64,000 nt of DNA from Calothrix sp. PCC 7716 (GCF_019977735.1 NZ_AP025018.1:4278001-4342000); one strand, 5' to 3'; numbered from the stretch's first letter, positions 1-8,845 are shown. The notes: generated by a model from the letters alone, not told the origin. Numbers and translations: made by a program.

Positions 1-519
1 GTTTTCTGGCCAATGGTATTACCAATGGTTATTTTGGCTGGATTTGTATTGCACTTACCATTAATACTAGAAAGCTTATCTTTACTACCTTCCTGGGCAG
101 TACTCAATAAAGATGTAGCTTTGTTGCTGATATGGTCGAGTATATTTGGTGTAAGCATTGCTGGGGTGATTTACTTGGGTGACTTCATTCCCAAACCAGT
201 TAAACTTCCGCTGCAACCTCTACAAAACTTGCTAGCTTACGATTTTTACACTCCCAAGCTGTACCGTGCGAGCATAGTATTGGGTGTCGATTTAATATCA
301 AAACTTACCGATATCGTTGACCGCTTCGTTGTTGATGGTATCGTTAACCTATTTGGTTTAATTTCCCTTGGTGGTGGTGAAGGACTCAAATACAGTAACT
401 CTGGACAAACACAGTTCTACGCATTAACCATTTTGCTTGGAGTTAGTCTATTAGGCGCCTTCGTTACCTGGCAATTCTGGGGAGACGAATTTATGCATTT
501 AATGTCCGCAGTTCAGTAA
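1..519 (+). CDS. ndhF3: NDH-1 subunit 5, CO2-uptake type (C-terminal part)
   Basis: The reading frame is open from the first base, so this is the 3' end of a gene cut by the window edge. About 172 residues remain: hydrophobic helices, then a loop rich in Pro-Lys, a segment with the YDFYTPKLY motif, and a last membrane helix ending near WQFWGDEF. This fits the C-terminal end of the NdhF antiporter-like proton-pumping subunit of cyanobacterial NDH-1. The ndhD and cupA genes that follow identify it as the low-CO2-inducible NdhF3 of the NDH-1MS complex in the thylakoid membrane. The first ATG in the window (13) is internal, not the start. Sure of family; isoform inferred from context. Confidence 0.88.
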   Translation, partial: VFWPMVLPMVILAGFVLHLPLILESLSLLPSWAVLNKDVALLLIWSSIFGVSIAGVIYLGDFIPKPVKLPLQPLQNLLAYDFYTPKLYRASIVLGVDLISKLTDIVDRFVVDGIVNLFGLISLGGGEGLKYSNSGQTQFYALTILLGVSLLGAFVTWQFWGDEFMHLMSAVQ

Positions 520-674
520 AAAGTGCTGAGTGCTGAGTGCTGAGTAGAGTTAGTAGTTAGGAGTTAGGAGTTAGGAGTTAGGAATTAACTAACACTCAAA
601 ACTTAAAACTCAAAACTCAAAACTCAGCACTCAGCACTCAGCACTCAGCACTCAGCACTCAGCACTTTCAACTT
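520..674. repeat. Heptamer tandem repeats forming a large dyad
   Basis: The spacer between ndhF3 and ndhD3 is almost wholly short tandem repeats. TGAGTGC units come first, then TAGGAGT units, then CTCAAAA units, then many ACTCAGC units. The first and last blocks are complementary, so a long hairpin is possible. These resemble the STRR heptamer repeats long known from heterocystous cyanobacteria. A related block lies at 55407-55539 and a short one at 56439-56469. Lying inside an operon, the block could change mRNA stability between ndhF3 and ndhD3. Confidence 0.85.
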
Positions 675-689
675 ATTTAGAATGAATTT

Positions 690-2189
690 ATGTTAAGTGT
701 TTTAATTTGGGCGCCTATTTTAGGTGCGTTAGTAGTTGCCGTACTTCCGAAAAAGCTACCTGCGGGAAATGTTCGGTTTGTAAGCTTGTTTATTGCAGGA
801 CTGGTTTTTCTTTGGAATCTGTTTATTTTACTCAAATTTGATGTTATCAATCCAGGGATGCAGTTAACTGAGTATCTACCTTGGAATGAAACTCTCGGTT
901 TGAACTATCAACTGGGAGCAGATGGTTTATCTATTCTGATGTTGGTATTAAATAGCTTTCTGACTTGGATTGCCATTTACAGCAGTAGTAAACAAACAGA
1001 GCGTCCCAGACTTTTTTACTCACTAATTCTACTTATTAGTGGTGGTGTTGCAGGAGCGTTTGCTGCACAAAATCTACTGTTATTCTTCTTGTTCTACGAA
1101 TTTGAATTAATTCCTTTCTACCTGCTAATTTCAATTTGGGGTGGTGAAAGACGTGCTTATGCAGGAATTAAATTCTTAATTTATACTGCGGTTTCAGGCG
1201 CCTTGATTTTGGCAAGCTTCTTAGGAATAGTATGGTTGACAGGCGCTAAAAGCTTTGCAATGGACACTATTTCGGTTCAAGGTTTGTCAAGTGGACTACA
1301 ATTGCTCCTTTTAGTTGGAGTTGTAATTGGCTTTGGCATAAAAATACCTTTGGTTCCATTTCATACTTGGTTGCCTGATGCTTATGTTGAAGCATCTGCA
1401 CCAATAGCAATTCTTCTTGGTGGTGTCTTAGCAAAACTTGGAACTTACGGTTTACTCAGATTTGGTTTAGGTCTGTTCCCAGATGCATGGAGCGTTATTG
1501 CACCAACTTTAGCAATTTGGGGCGCCGCTAGTGCCGTCTACGGAACAGTCACCGCTGTTGCTCAAAAGGACATTAAGCGCATGGTCGCTTACAGTTCGGT
1601 TGGACACATGGGTTACATTTTACTCGCTGCTGCTGCTAGTACACCTCTCGCACTCGTTGGCGCCGTTGCCCAAATGGTAAGTCACGGTTTAATTTTAGCA
1701 ATGCTATTCCACCTTGTTGGAGTCGTTGAAGCTAAAGCTGGTACACGGGAACTAGACCAACTCAACGGTTTAATGAGTCCCATTCGTGGTTTACCCTTAA
1801 CAAGTGCTTTATTAGTACTTGGTGGGATGGCAAGCGCGGGTATTCCCGGAATGACAGGGTTTGTAGCAGAGTTTATAGTTTTCCAAGGTAGTTTTGCTGT
1901 GTTCCCTATCCCTACACTAATGTGTGTAGTAGCCACAGGTTTAACAGCAGTATATTTTGTAATTCTGCTCAACCGCACTTGTTTCGGTAAATTAGACAAC
2001 AACTTAGCATATTACCCCCGCACATTGTGGTCAGAGAAAATCCCCGGTTTAATCTTGGCAGCGTTAATTATATACCTAGGTTTCCAGCCTAATAACTTGG
2101 TACGTTGGAGTGAACCAACCACCACCGCAATGGTTGCTGCAATTCCAGCCATAGAAAAAACAGTCACCCCACAAGTAGCAATGAAATAA
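690..2189 (+). CDS. ndhD3: NDH-1 subunit 4, CO2-uptake type
   Basis: A 499-residue polytopic membrane protein of the NuoM/NdhD antiporter-like family, which pumps protons in NDH-1. Visible hallmarks are FYEFELIPFYLLISIWGG near residue 135 (with the conserved Glu), the KIPLVPFHTWLPDAYVEA signature near 220, and KDIKRMVAYSSVGHMGYI near 290. Length is normal for NdhD. With NdhF3 and CupA it should form the high-affinity, inducible CO2-hydrating NDH-1MS complex. The ATG at 690 gives the expected N-terminus (MLSVLIWAPILGA). The D3 isoform is assigned from its place between ndhF3 and cupA. Confidence 0.93.
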   Translation: MLSVLIWAPILGALVVAVLPKKLPAGNVRFVSLFIAGLVFLWNLFILLKFDVINPGMQLTEYLPWNETLGLNYQLGADGLSILMLVLNSFLTWIAIYSSSKQTERPRLFYSLILLISGGVAGAFAAQNLLLFFLFYEFELIPFYLLISIWGGERRAYAGIKFLIYTAVSGALILASFLGIVWLTGAKSFAMDTISVQGLSSGLQLLLLVGVVIGFGIKIPLVPFHTWLPDAYVEASAPIAILLGGVLAKLGTYGLLRFGLGLFPDAWSVIAPTLAIWGAASAVYGTVTAVAQKDIKRMVAYSSVGHMGYILLAAAASTPLALVGAVAQMVSHGLILAMLFHLVGVVEAKAGTRELDQLNGLMSPIRGLPLTSALLVLGGMASAGIPGMTGFVAEFIVFQGSFAVFPIPTLMCVVATGLTAVYFVILLNRTCFGKLDNNLAYYPRTLWSEKIPGLILAALIIYLGFQPNNLVRWSEPTTTAMVAAIPAIEKTVTPQVAMK

Positions 2190-2194
2190 AAAAT

Positions 2195-2224
2195 TGTAGA
2201 GACGCGACATGTTGTGTCTCTACA
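2195..2224. repeat. 30-bp palindromic interspersed repeat (TGTAGAGACG family)
   Basis: TGTAGAGACGCGACA is followed by an imperfect reverse complement ending TCTCTACA, between ndhD3 and cupA. Other copies lie at 8846-8875 (perfect), 16612-16639, 42827-42851 and, degenerate, at 35534-35565 and 47335-47360. The hairpin could act as a weak terminator or an RNA-processing site inside the operon. Confidence 0.85.
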
Positions 2225-2282
2225 GAAGGCACCATTATATCGTAAACTCGACCCCATTAAAATCTAAAATAAAGGAATTTCG

Positions 2283-3605
2283 ATGGTACTAACTCCTGAA
2301 AAACAAACTACAAAACTACCACCTTCAACTCACGAGTTTGCTGATATCATTCATCGTTTAGAAGCGGGTGGTTCGATGCTGCCAGATACGCCAGAGAACT
2401 TAATGCAAATCATTGGTATATATAAAGCTTACGCTGTGCCAATGGATTTTTACTGGCGTGACTTACTTTATATTGCCGAACAAGTATTTTTAGACCCATT
2501 TCCATTCTTCAAATATTTCATTTCAGATGAATACTTACAGCGTCACAACCATTATGCAGGTGATGATGCTGACTTAAGAATTTGGCGTGGTCCGGCAACA
2601 GCGCACCCTGAACTTTTAGAGTTCATGGAAAAAGGTGAAACAACCAAAATGCCAAAGCTACTCCATCACCTTTTACATGACCGGGTAAATATGGAGTTTG
2701 CCGAAGCTTGTATGCGTGCGATGCTATGGCATCGTCACATGTACGCTCCTGTCAACCAATTTGATGCGTATTTAGACTCTGACGAATACCGCGCTAACGC
2801 TGACCGTGCGATTAAAGCATACTTCAAACGCAACCCCTTAATGATGGGAATGTACAAATTATTCCCAGAAATGTTCATTGAACAATGCCGCCAAATGTCA
2901 TATTACTCGAACCTAGGTTTATTCTGGGAAGTAATGGCGCCTGTGTTCTTTGAAATGTCAGATATTTACGACGAAGGTGGTTTTAAAGGTGTACCCGACG
3001 CGATGAACTTCTTGGTAAATGGAATTTTCGCTATTGCTGGGCGCCCAATTTATCACCACGTTTACGTAGACGGTGAATGCTACGAAGTCATTCCTAAATC
3101 AAAAGGTTTCACTTGGTTATACGAAGCAGCACTACCTTACGTCGAAGCCGTATTCTACCGTACAGCACCATTTCGTGGTACAAAATCATACAATGCACAA
3201 GCCGGACAAGTACCCGACAAACAAACAGACTTCCACTACGGAATCCTTTACGCCGACGTATTTCCAGTAGGTACTGCTGGTATTCCACCAACATTATTAA
3301 TGCAAGACATGTTGCATTTCTTACCCAAATATCTTAAAGATTATTACCTTCAACATTGCCGTGGTGACGAGGATATTCTTATTCAATTGGGTATTACCTT
3401 CCAACGGTCAATGTATAACGTCACCTCAGCAGTAATTCAAGCATTGCGAACTGCCTTGTTATACCCATTAGATGACCCCAACCCCAAACACTTACAAGCA
3501 AACCGCGAATTCTTTGAAATGCAAATAGGCCGCTTCTGTCGTCCTGAATATGGAATGCGCGACGCTGCACGCTTACGCCAAATTCAAAGCCAAGAATATC
3601 GTTAA
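2283..3605 (+). CDS. cupA: CO2 hydration protein CupA/ChpY
   Basis: A 440-residue soluble protein of the cyanobacterial CO2-hydration (Cup/Chp) family. It binds the NDH-1MS complex and is thought to drive CO2 to bicarbonate conversion using NDH-1 energy. The family signature near the start is visible (STHEFADIIHRLEAGGSMLPD, then YAVPMDFYWRDLLYIAEQ), and so are many conserved His/Tyr/Asp residues in the middle. The ATG at 2283 has an AAGGA ribosome site just upstream. It is the third gene of the ndhF3-ndhD3-cupA operon. The small CupS partner that often follows is not found downstream here. The alternative constitutive CupB is less likely because of the ndhD3/F3 context. Confidence 0.93.
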   Translation: MVLTPEKQTTKLPPSTHEFADIIHRLEAGGSMLPDTPENLMQIIGIYKAYAVPMDFYWRDLLYIAEQVFLDPFPFFKYFISDEYLQRHNHYAGDDADLRIWRGPATAHPELLEFMEKGETTKMPKLLHHLLHDRVNMEFAEACMRAMLWHRHMYAPVNQFDAYLDSDEYRANADRAIKAYFKRNPLMMGMYKLFPEMFIEQCRQMSYYSNLGLFWEVMAPVFFEMSDIYDEGGFKGVPDAMNFLVNGIFAIAGRPIYHHVYVDGECYEVIPKSKGFTWLYEAALPYVEAVFYRTAPFRGTKSYNAQAGQVPDKQTDFHYGILYADVFPVGTAGIPPTLLMQDMLHFLPKYLKDYYLQHCRGDEDILIQLGITFQRSMYNVTSAVIQALRTALLYPLDDPNPKHLQANREFFEMQIGRFCRPEYGMRDAARLRQIQSQEYR

Positions 3606-3606
3606 T

Positions 3607-3796
3607 GATCCCCCCAACCCCCCTTAATAAGGGGGGCTAAAAACTCATCTTCTTCCCCCTTATTAAGGGGGCTAAAAACTCATCTTCTTCCCCCCTTATT
3701 AAGGGGGGCTAGGGGGGATTTTACACCATCAACAATATGACAAAACAACCTCTCTTGTCCCCCCCTTATTAATGGGGGCTAGGGGGGATTTTAACC
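3607..3796. repeat. C-tract/G-tract palindromic repeat cluster
   Basis: At least four hairpins of the form CCCCCCTTAATAAGGGGGG, some with a trailing GGCTAGGGGGGAT, directly follow the cupA stop. Related blocks are at 4401-4474, 40466-40579 and 57810-57955. The position suggests operon-end transcription termination or mRNA 3' protection; this is inference. From 3797 to 4007 I see no gene. Confidence 0.85.
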
Positions 3797-4007
3797 ATCA
3801 AAAAAAGGCAAAGAAAAAGATAATAATAATCAAATCAACTTCTATAAATCTACTGACATCAAATACAAACCTAGTAAAATGCTTCATTTCCCCTTAAAAA
3901 GCCACACAAACTAAATATTAACTTCAAACAAAATTAGATATAACCACAGTTACTAATCATACCCTTCATCACATAGACTCAACATACAACGCGCGCCTTA
4001 TTGCAAA

Positions 4008-4394
4008 ATGCCAAAGCAAAAACATCTACTTGAAACAGGTTATTACTTACCATACAACCCAGAATTAAAACAAACAGCAAGAGAACTAAGACAAAACCAG
4101 ACACCAGCAGAAAAGAAACTATGGAACAATTACTTTAAAACCTTTAAATATAGAGTAGTAAGACAACGACCAATTGATTATTTTATCGTTGATTTCTACT
4201 GTGCAGCTTTAAAATTAGTAATAGAAGTTGATGGTGAAAGTCATTTTACTAACGATAGCATAGCTTATGACTTAGAAAGAACACAACTTTTAGAAGGGTA
4301 CGGATTGAAAGTTATAAGGTTTACGAATGATGAAGTAATGAAAACTTTTGAAGGAGTGTGTGCGAGAATAGAAGAATTGGTAAATAATATTTAA
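4008..4394 (+). CDS. DUF559 (Vsr-like endonuclease fold) protein
   Basis: A 128-residue protein of the DUF559 family, which has the very-short-patch-repair/PD-(D/E)XK-like fold. Visible are the N-terminal ARELRQNQTPAEKKLW helix, the core IDYFIVDFYCAALKLVIEVDGESH (Asp and Glu-Val-Asp as likely metal ligands), and the C-terminal VIRFTNDEVM. The cellular role of the family is not settled; a nuclease role is inferred. It stands alone between two C/G-tract repeat blocks and has no partner methylase here. Confidence 0.85.
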   Translation: MPKQKHLLETGYYLPYNPELKQTARELRQNQTPAEKKLWNNYFKTFKYRVVRQRPIDYFIVDFYCAALKLVIEVDGESHFTNDSIAYDLERTQLLEGYGLKVIRFTNDEVMKTFEGVCARIEELVNNI

Positions 4395-4400
4395 ATTAAA

Positions 4401-4474
4401 TCCCCCCTAACCCCCCTTAATAAGGGGGGAACAAGAGAAGTTAAAGCCCCCTTTATCAAGGGGGGTTGGGGGGA
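4401..4474. repeat. C-tract/G-tract palindromic repeat pair
   Basis: Two hairpin units of the CCCCCCTTAATAAGGGGGG family sit between two convergent genes. The block also codes for the last residues and stop codon of the minus-strand gene at 4407-5018, which reads through it. It may also terminate the DUF559 gene. Confidence 0.85.
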
Positions 4475-5018
4475 TTAAACTGGACTCTATTACTTGCCTT
4501 TGCTGTTGTTGTTGTAACTGGTGCATATGGTTAAACAATTTCCAGCAGTATTCTTCTGGCAACCCACAAGTAACGGCGCCTCGTAAAACTATATTAAAAT
4601 ACCAATCGTTCGGCGCCACTTCAGTAGCAAGTTTATTAACAACTACATAAGTACGCACATTTTTATAAACTTTACCGTGAGCGCGAACTTCAATTATTTC
4701 TTGACGATAACCACCTCTTGGCACGTCTTCACGTTTGTCTAACTGTTCGCTCAGGCGCCAAGGTAACTTGTACAATACACCTTTAACACTCGCTTTTGGG
4801 TCTGGTACTACATCCAATACACCACATTTACGAGTTTGTGAATAGCGATAAAAACCTAGTCGATAACCTTTTAGTGTTCCAGTACCCACTACATAAAGAT
4901 GAGTTTTTTCACCTAGTGACCGTTTTAAGTCCACTGGACACATACACGAACCATATGCAAAATAGTAAAATGTTGATTCTTCACTATGCTGTGATTCCAA
5001 GCTACCCAAATTATTCAC
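4407..5018 (-). CDS. Gamma-glutamylcyclotransferase-like protein with repeat-encoded tail
   Basis: A 203-residue protein of the GGCT/AIG2-like fold. The FYYFAYGSCM motif near residue 17 is the typical YGS substrate loop. GVLYKL and LDKRED near 85-95 hold the expected catalytic acidic region. These enzymes release 5-oxoproline from gamma-glutamyl amines or peptides; the exact substrate is unknown. The domain ends around residue 175. The last ~26 residues (PPTPLDKGG...SPLIKGG) come from the C/G-tract repeat, so the natural C-terminus has been replaced. The start is GTG. Confidence 0.75.
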   Translation of the reverse strand: MNNLGSLESQHSEESTFYYFAYGSCMCPVDLKRSLGEKTHLYVVGTGTLKGYRLGFYRYSQTRKCGVLDVVPDPKASVKGVLYKLPWRLSEQLDKREDVPRGGYRQEIIEVRAHGKVYKNVRTYVVVNKLATEVAPNDWYFNIVLRGAVTCGLPEEYCWKLFNHMHQLQQQQQRQVIESSLIPPTPLDKGGFNFSCSPLIKGG

Positions 5019-5111
5019 CTATTTCTATATAAATGCAACTACTGGTATTATTTTAACATCATTTTTAAGTATCCTGAATGTTTTTTGTGAATAGCATAAA
5101 TAATTAAATAA

Positions 5112-5142
5112 TGGGACAGGCAAGGATGCCTATCCCACAAGA
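5112..5142. repeat. Interspersed GGCATCC-type palindrome
   Basis: TGGGACAGGC-AAGGAT-GCCTATCCCA is followed by CAAGA. The same family recurs at 18245-18270, 19873-19905, 20898-20930, 35088-35135 and 36259-36316, always between genes. Here it is downstream of the large minus-strand repeat-protein gene's neighbour and may be a terminator-like hairpin. Confidence 0.75.
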
Positions 5143-5162
5143 TAATTTGATTTAAGATGAGG

Positions 5163-7835
5163 TTATCTGTTACTGAGTGTTGTTGCTGTTAAGTCATTCC
5201 AAGCTTTTAATACAACATTTAAGTTGTTTGGTAGTTTGTCGCGTGATGTATCATTATACTGAATTGTGCCATCTTCACTGGTTAAAGTATAAGTGATATA
5301 ATCTGCGGCGCCGCTTGGTGCAGGATAAGTAACATTTTGGAATAGTTCTGCCTGCCGTTTTAATAACTGTTCAAAGCGTTCTGTTTCTTCAATAGAAAGT
5401 CGGAAAACTCTGCGCTCTGAATCATTTGTATCACCTAAACGAGTTTGAATAAGGCGCCCATCTTCGAGTAAAACTGTTTCGTAGGTTCTGCCAACAATAC
5501 CACCTGTTGTTACATATCGGAATATTACACCATTTGTTAATGCTTTAGGTAATTCACGTGTAGGTATTGGTACACCACCGTTTGCTACTTCATCTACAAT
5601 TCTGCTAGCATCTTCATTTAATCGAAATGCAATTTTATTATTTGCACTGCCAACAAAGTTATTAGTGTGGTAAACAAAACGCTCTCTACCAACTGCTACG
5701 GTGATACGCCATCCTTTTACTGATGAAGAGGTAGTTGAGCTTCCATTCAAACCAAGATTACCATTTTTCCAAGTTACTTGTTCGGCGCCTGTAATGTTTT
5801 TAGTAGATACATTGACTTTCGCAACCGCGCGTTTTTGTGCATCTGCTAATACACTGTTTACTATCGCTCTTGGTATGCTAGCTACAGCTAGGTATTCAAA
5901 ACGAGTACTTTCTTTATCAACAGCGTATACCCAATTTTGCATTCCATCCGATACAGTTACTTCTGCATCAAATCTCTCAGAATTTCCTAACTTGATGTTT
6001 GTAATACGAAGGTCTGCTAGTTCATTACCAGAAGAACGTCTTAAAGCATCGCGTTTTATTACTTCTGCAAGTCTTGGTGCCAAAGCAGGAGTTTGGTCTT
6101 GATTTACAATTTTAGCATCTGCACTTACTAAATAAGTCCAGGCGCCAAGTCCACTATCAACCGTAACATTCCAACCTGGAGTAGGACGATATGACCTATC
6201 ACATATGGGGTTGAATGTTAAATTACAAGGGTTAGGGAAAGTTACTTTTTGTGAAGAAGTAATTCTAAATGTATCTTCAGAACGTCCCGACCATTTAGAA
6301 GCATCACGCAATACAGCGTCAGCAATATTTATGGGTATATTTACATTGCTACCTACCTGGTCTTGTCTACCACCCTGCACTAGTTTGAGTTGTGACCCAT
6401 TATCACTAACCAAATAAACCCATGCATCACGAACGTTGTTTGGTTTAACACTAACTTCCCAACCAGATACTGGTATCGGTGTACAAGCAGGTAAAGTTCC
6501 TGGGTCTTCACAACCGAAGAACCACTGCTTACGCTTGTACGAAACTAGCTCAAAATCTTTTTGTGGTAACTCCGCAGTTTGGGCAGCTTTAGATAAAACT
6601 GCATTTCTTGCTGCTTTTGGTAAACCATCTGCTAATAACTGTAAAGACTGACCGTTGTCATTACTCAAATATACCCAACGGTCTTGCTCGTTACCTACAG
6701 TTACTTTCCATATATATGATGAATTACGTCCTTGTTCCCATTTTCCACTTTCGATATTAACAACCGATAATGCTGCTACAGGTATTCCTGTACCTTCAGA
6801 AACGCGCCGTAATATTCTATCACTGACAACTTGGGGCAGCTTGATATTACTTGCAGCTAAATTCAATCTTACTTGTGAACCATCTGGTAAAACATGGTAC
6901 ACCAGGCGCCGTTGACCTGCTTCTACTGTGACACGAAATGCAGGTTGTGCTATTTTAGTGCAAGCTTCATTTGGTCTTGCTAAACCCAAACAACCATCAA
7001 CGGTTATTTGTTGAACACTTGCAATTTCTAAATCAGAAACTGGTAAACCTGTATTGCGAACAGCCGCTCTTAAAACTGCGCGTTCAGCTTTATCAGATAA
7101 ACCTTTGTTATTAACATCGCTTTCAGTTCTATTTAATCTAACAATAGAACCACTTTCATTAGTATGGTAAACCAAATTTACGTTTTTAATACCAACAACA
7201 ACACGCCAACCAGAAACTATTACTTGACTACATGCTCTGTTCGGTTCAGCGAGTTCCAAACATCCATCTCTCCAATCTCGCGCTTGTGCTTGAGTAATGT
7301 TAAGCTGTCTGGGTAGCACTCTTAAACGAGATGATGCATCTCTAATTACAGCATCACGAACTCTATTGGGTAAACGAGTGTTATTGCTATTATCAGCAAT
7401 ATTTCGATTAGTAACACGTAAAACACGACCATTGTTATTAGTATGATAAATAAAATTGTTGCGACCGTCAGATGCTATAACTTGCCATCCTGGAACTAAC
7501 GCTTGTGTACAAAGTTCACCGGGACCTGCTATCTCTAAACAACCATTACGCCAAGTTCTTTCAGTAGATTCAACTATACTTATATTTGCTGGTAAAATAC
7601 CTTGGCGCCGCGATAAGTCTCTGATAACGGCATTTCTGACCGAACGAGGTAAATTACGAGTAGCACTGACTTTTATAGCTTCTTTTGTAACGTTTGATGT
7701 AGAATTTAAAGGTGCCGCTGTAGCACTCTTAATTAAAGTGACGCTGCTACTAACTGACAAAATACCGCTTAATACCAAAGCAGTAACTTTTTGCCGCTGA
7801 TTCATGATAGAATGTTTTGTGATATTGCTTTTCAT
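5163..7835 (-). CDS. Large secreted protein with eight ~80-residue repeats
   Basis: About 890 residues. A Sec signal peptide is clear (VTALVLSGILSV then SATAA). Then come eight divergent repeats of about 75-85 residues. Each starts with a helix like LPRSVRNAVIRDLS, passes WxxGCL...CTxxxVPGW (two Cys in repeats 1-3 and 5) and ends with a strand like WVYxxNxxGxxLRL. Repeats 4, 7 and 8 lack the Cys pair. The last ~130 residues are a different domain beginning KALTNGVIFRYVTTGG. I do not recognise a function; the alternating helix and strands recall PepSY-like inhibitory folds, but this is only a guess. The first ATG after a TTG codon was chosen as start. Confidence 0.8.
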   Translation of the reverse strand: MKSNITKHSIMNQRQKVTALVLSGILSVSSSVTLIKSATAAPLNSTSNVTKEAIKVSATRNLPRSVRNAVIRDLSRRQGILPANISIVESTERTWRNGCLEIAGPGELCTQALVPGWQVIASDGRNNFIYHTNNNGRVLRVTNRNIADNSNNTRLPNRVRDAVIRDASSRLRVLPRQLNITQAQARDWRDGCLELAEPNRACSQVIVSGWRVVVGIKNVNLVYHTNESGSIVRLNRTESDVNNKGLSDKAERAVLRAAVRNTGLPVSDLEIASVQQITVDGCLGLARPNEACTKIAQPAFRVTVEAGQRRLVYHVLPDGSQVRLNLAASNIKLPQVVSDRILRRVSEGTGIPVAALSVVNIESGKWEQGRNSSYIWKVTVGNEQDRWVYLSNDNGQSLQLLADGLPKAARNAVLSKAAQTAELPQKDFELVSYKRKQWFFGCEDPGTLPACTPIPVSGWEVSVKPNNVRDAWVYLVSDNGSQLKLVQGGRQDQVGSNVNIPINIADAVLRDASKWSGRSEDTFRITSSQKVTFPNPCNLTFNPICDRSYRPTPGWNVTVDSGLGAWTYLVSADAKIVNQDQTPALAPRLAEVIKRDALRRSSGNELADLRITNIKLGNSERFDAEVTVSDGMQNWVYAVDKESTRFEYLAVASIPRAIVNSVLADAQKRAVAKVNVSTKNITGAEQVTWKNGNLGLNGSSTTSSSVKGWRITVAVGRERFVYHTNNFVGSANNKIAFRLNEDASRIVDEVANGGVPIPTRELPKALTNGVIFRYVTTGGIVGRTYETVLLEDGRLIQTRLGDTNDSERRVFRLSIEETERFEQLLKRQAELFQNVTYPAPSGAADYITYTLTSEDGTIQYNDTSRDKLPNNLNVVLKAWNDLTATTLSNR

Positions 7836-8077
7836 AGTCAAACCTGGAGGAGCAGTAATTAATCGTTAGTCATTAATTTATGGTAGATAACTAATTGTCA
7901 ACGACAACAAATTCTTCATCCTAAACTTATACTGTTCGGGACGAAATTTTAAACAAAATAAATATAGTATTGTTGCCCTGATATACAAAAATAGACGCAA
8001 ACTTACTCGCCCTTTGTTCCTTTGTTTTTACAGAAACTTTAAAAAGGGCGAGTCAGGCTATGTATATACCAGGACTT

Positions 8078-8160
8078 AGAAACCTGGTTTCTTATTGATA
8101 GCATGTAATAAAAATGACGATTTGTCTGCGACAATGAATACGTAGAAACCAGGTTTCTTG
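8078..8160. repeat. ~80-bp element with AAACCTGGTTTC ends
   Basis: The element is bounded by GAAACCTGGTTTC and GAAACCAGGTTTC with a core containing AAAAATGACGATTTGTC. A near copy in the opposite orientation lies at 47724-47790, sharing core and both ends but lacking about 16 bp. Simpler relatives are at 37691-37751 and 45440-45475. It looks like a small mobile or spread intergenic element. Nothing else stands out in 7836-8077. Confidence 0.8.
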
Positions 8161-8166
8161 TGGCCA

Positions 8167-8670
8167 CTAAGCTGACAAAGACTGTTGATTAAACGACGTT
8201 GTAGCATCAAAACGAATTGTACATGCAGCCCAGTCTTTTAAATCAGGCGCCAGCCATACCAAACGGCGTACAATATCATCATTGACCCAAAGTACCAAAG
8301 GGAAATGGAACTGTTTACGTAACTCATCGCGCATGAGGTTCGTAGAAACAATTAACTGATTAATAGAAATGACCGACTCCAAACCCCTAACCATCAAAGC
8401 TTCAGGCTGAGTAGAACCTAATGTAGTCGCAATCGTCGTATACAGTGTATCAGCCGTTGGAGGTAAAACTATCTCTTTAATATCCACAGCAGAGAACTCA
8501 TGCAGCAAACTAACTATATCCTGTTGTCGCTGTGGAGAATTACAGCAAGCTAAAAGTAACGAAAAATCACCGCTCGCTACCATTATTGACCTTGCTAGTG
8601 TTTTTATGGCAGCAGTTGAGCTAGCTGTATCTCGTTTTGGTTCTCGTTGTGTTTTAAGTAGACCTATCAT
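8167..8670 (-). CDS. Conserved N-terminal domain protein, probably truncated
   Basis: A 167-residue protein. The segment ALMVRGLESVISINQLIVSTNLMRD then FPLVLWVNDDIVRRLVWLAPD is like the N-terminal module of large cyanobacterial TPR or NTPase proteins, where the chain continues much further. Here it stops soon after DLKDWAACTIRF, so this may be a stand-alone version or a shortened remnant. Function unknown. The palindromic element at 8078-8160 begins right after its stop, which fits loss of the 3' part by a rearrangement, but this is inference. Confidence 0.6.
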   Translation of the reverse strand: MIGLLKTQREPKRDTASSTAAIKTLARSIMVASGDFSLLLACCNSPQRQQDIVSLLHEFSAVDIKEIVLPPTADTLYTTIATTLGSTQPEALMVRGLESVISINQLIVSTNLMRDELRKQFHFPLVLWVNDDIVRRLVWLAPDLKDWAACTIRFDATTSFNQQSLSA

Positions 8671-8845
8671 TTCACGCCCTGACTATAATTTGATGCACTA
8701 AAAAGAAAATATCAGCAAAATTACCCAGAAAAATCTTCCCAAAAGCAGGTATTGAGTAATTTTGTTGACATCTATTGGGATAACCTTGAATCGATTTTAT
8801 TCACGGTATTAAAATCGAGGGTGAGGTGGTTCACCCCACATTTAA

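Noticed and set aside
520-674. CRISPR array
   Set aside because: The repeats are contiguous heptamers with no unique spacers; this is an STRR block.
3109-3337. Small overlapping ORFs inside cupA
   Set aside because: Low-complexity Arg-, Thr- and Tyr-rich translations in other frames of a conserved gene; shadows.
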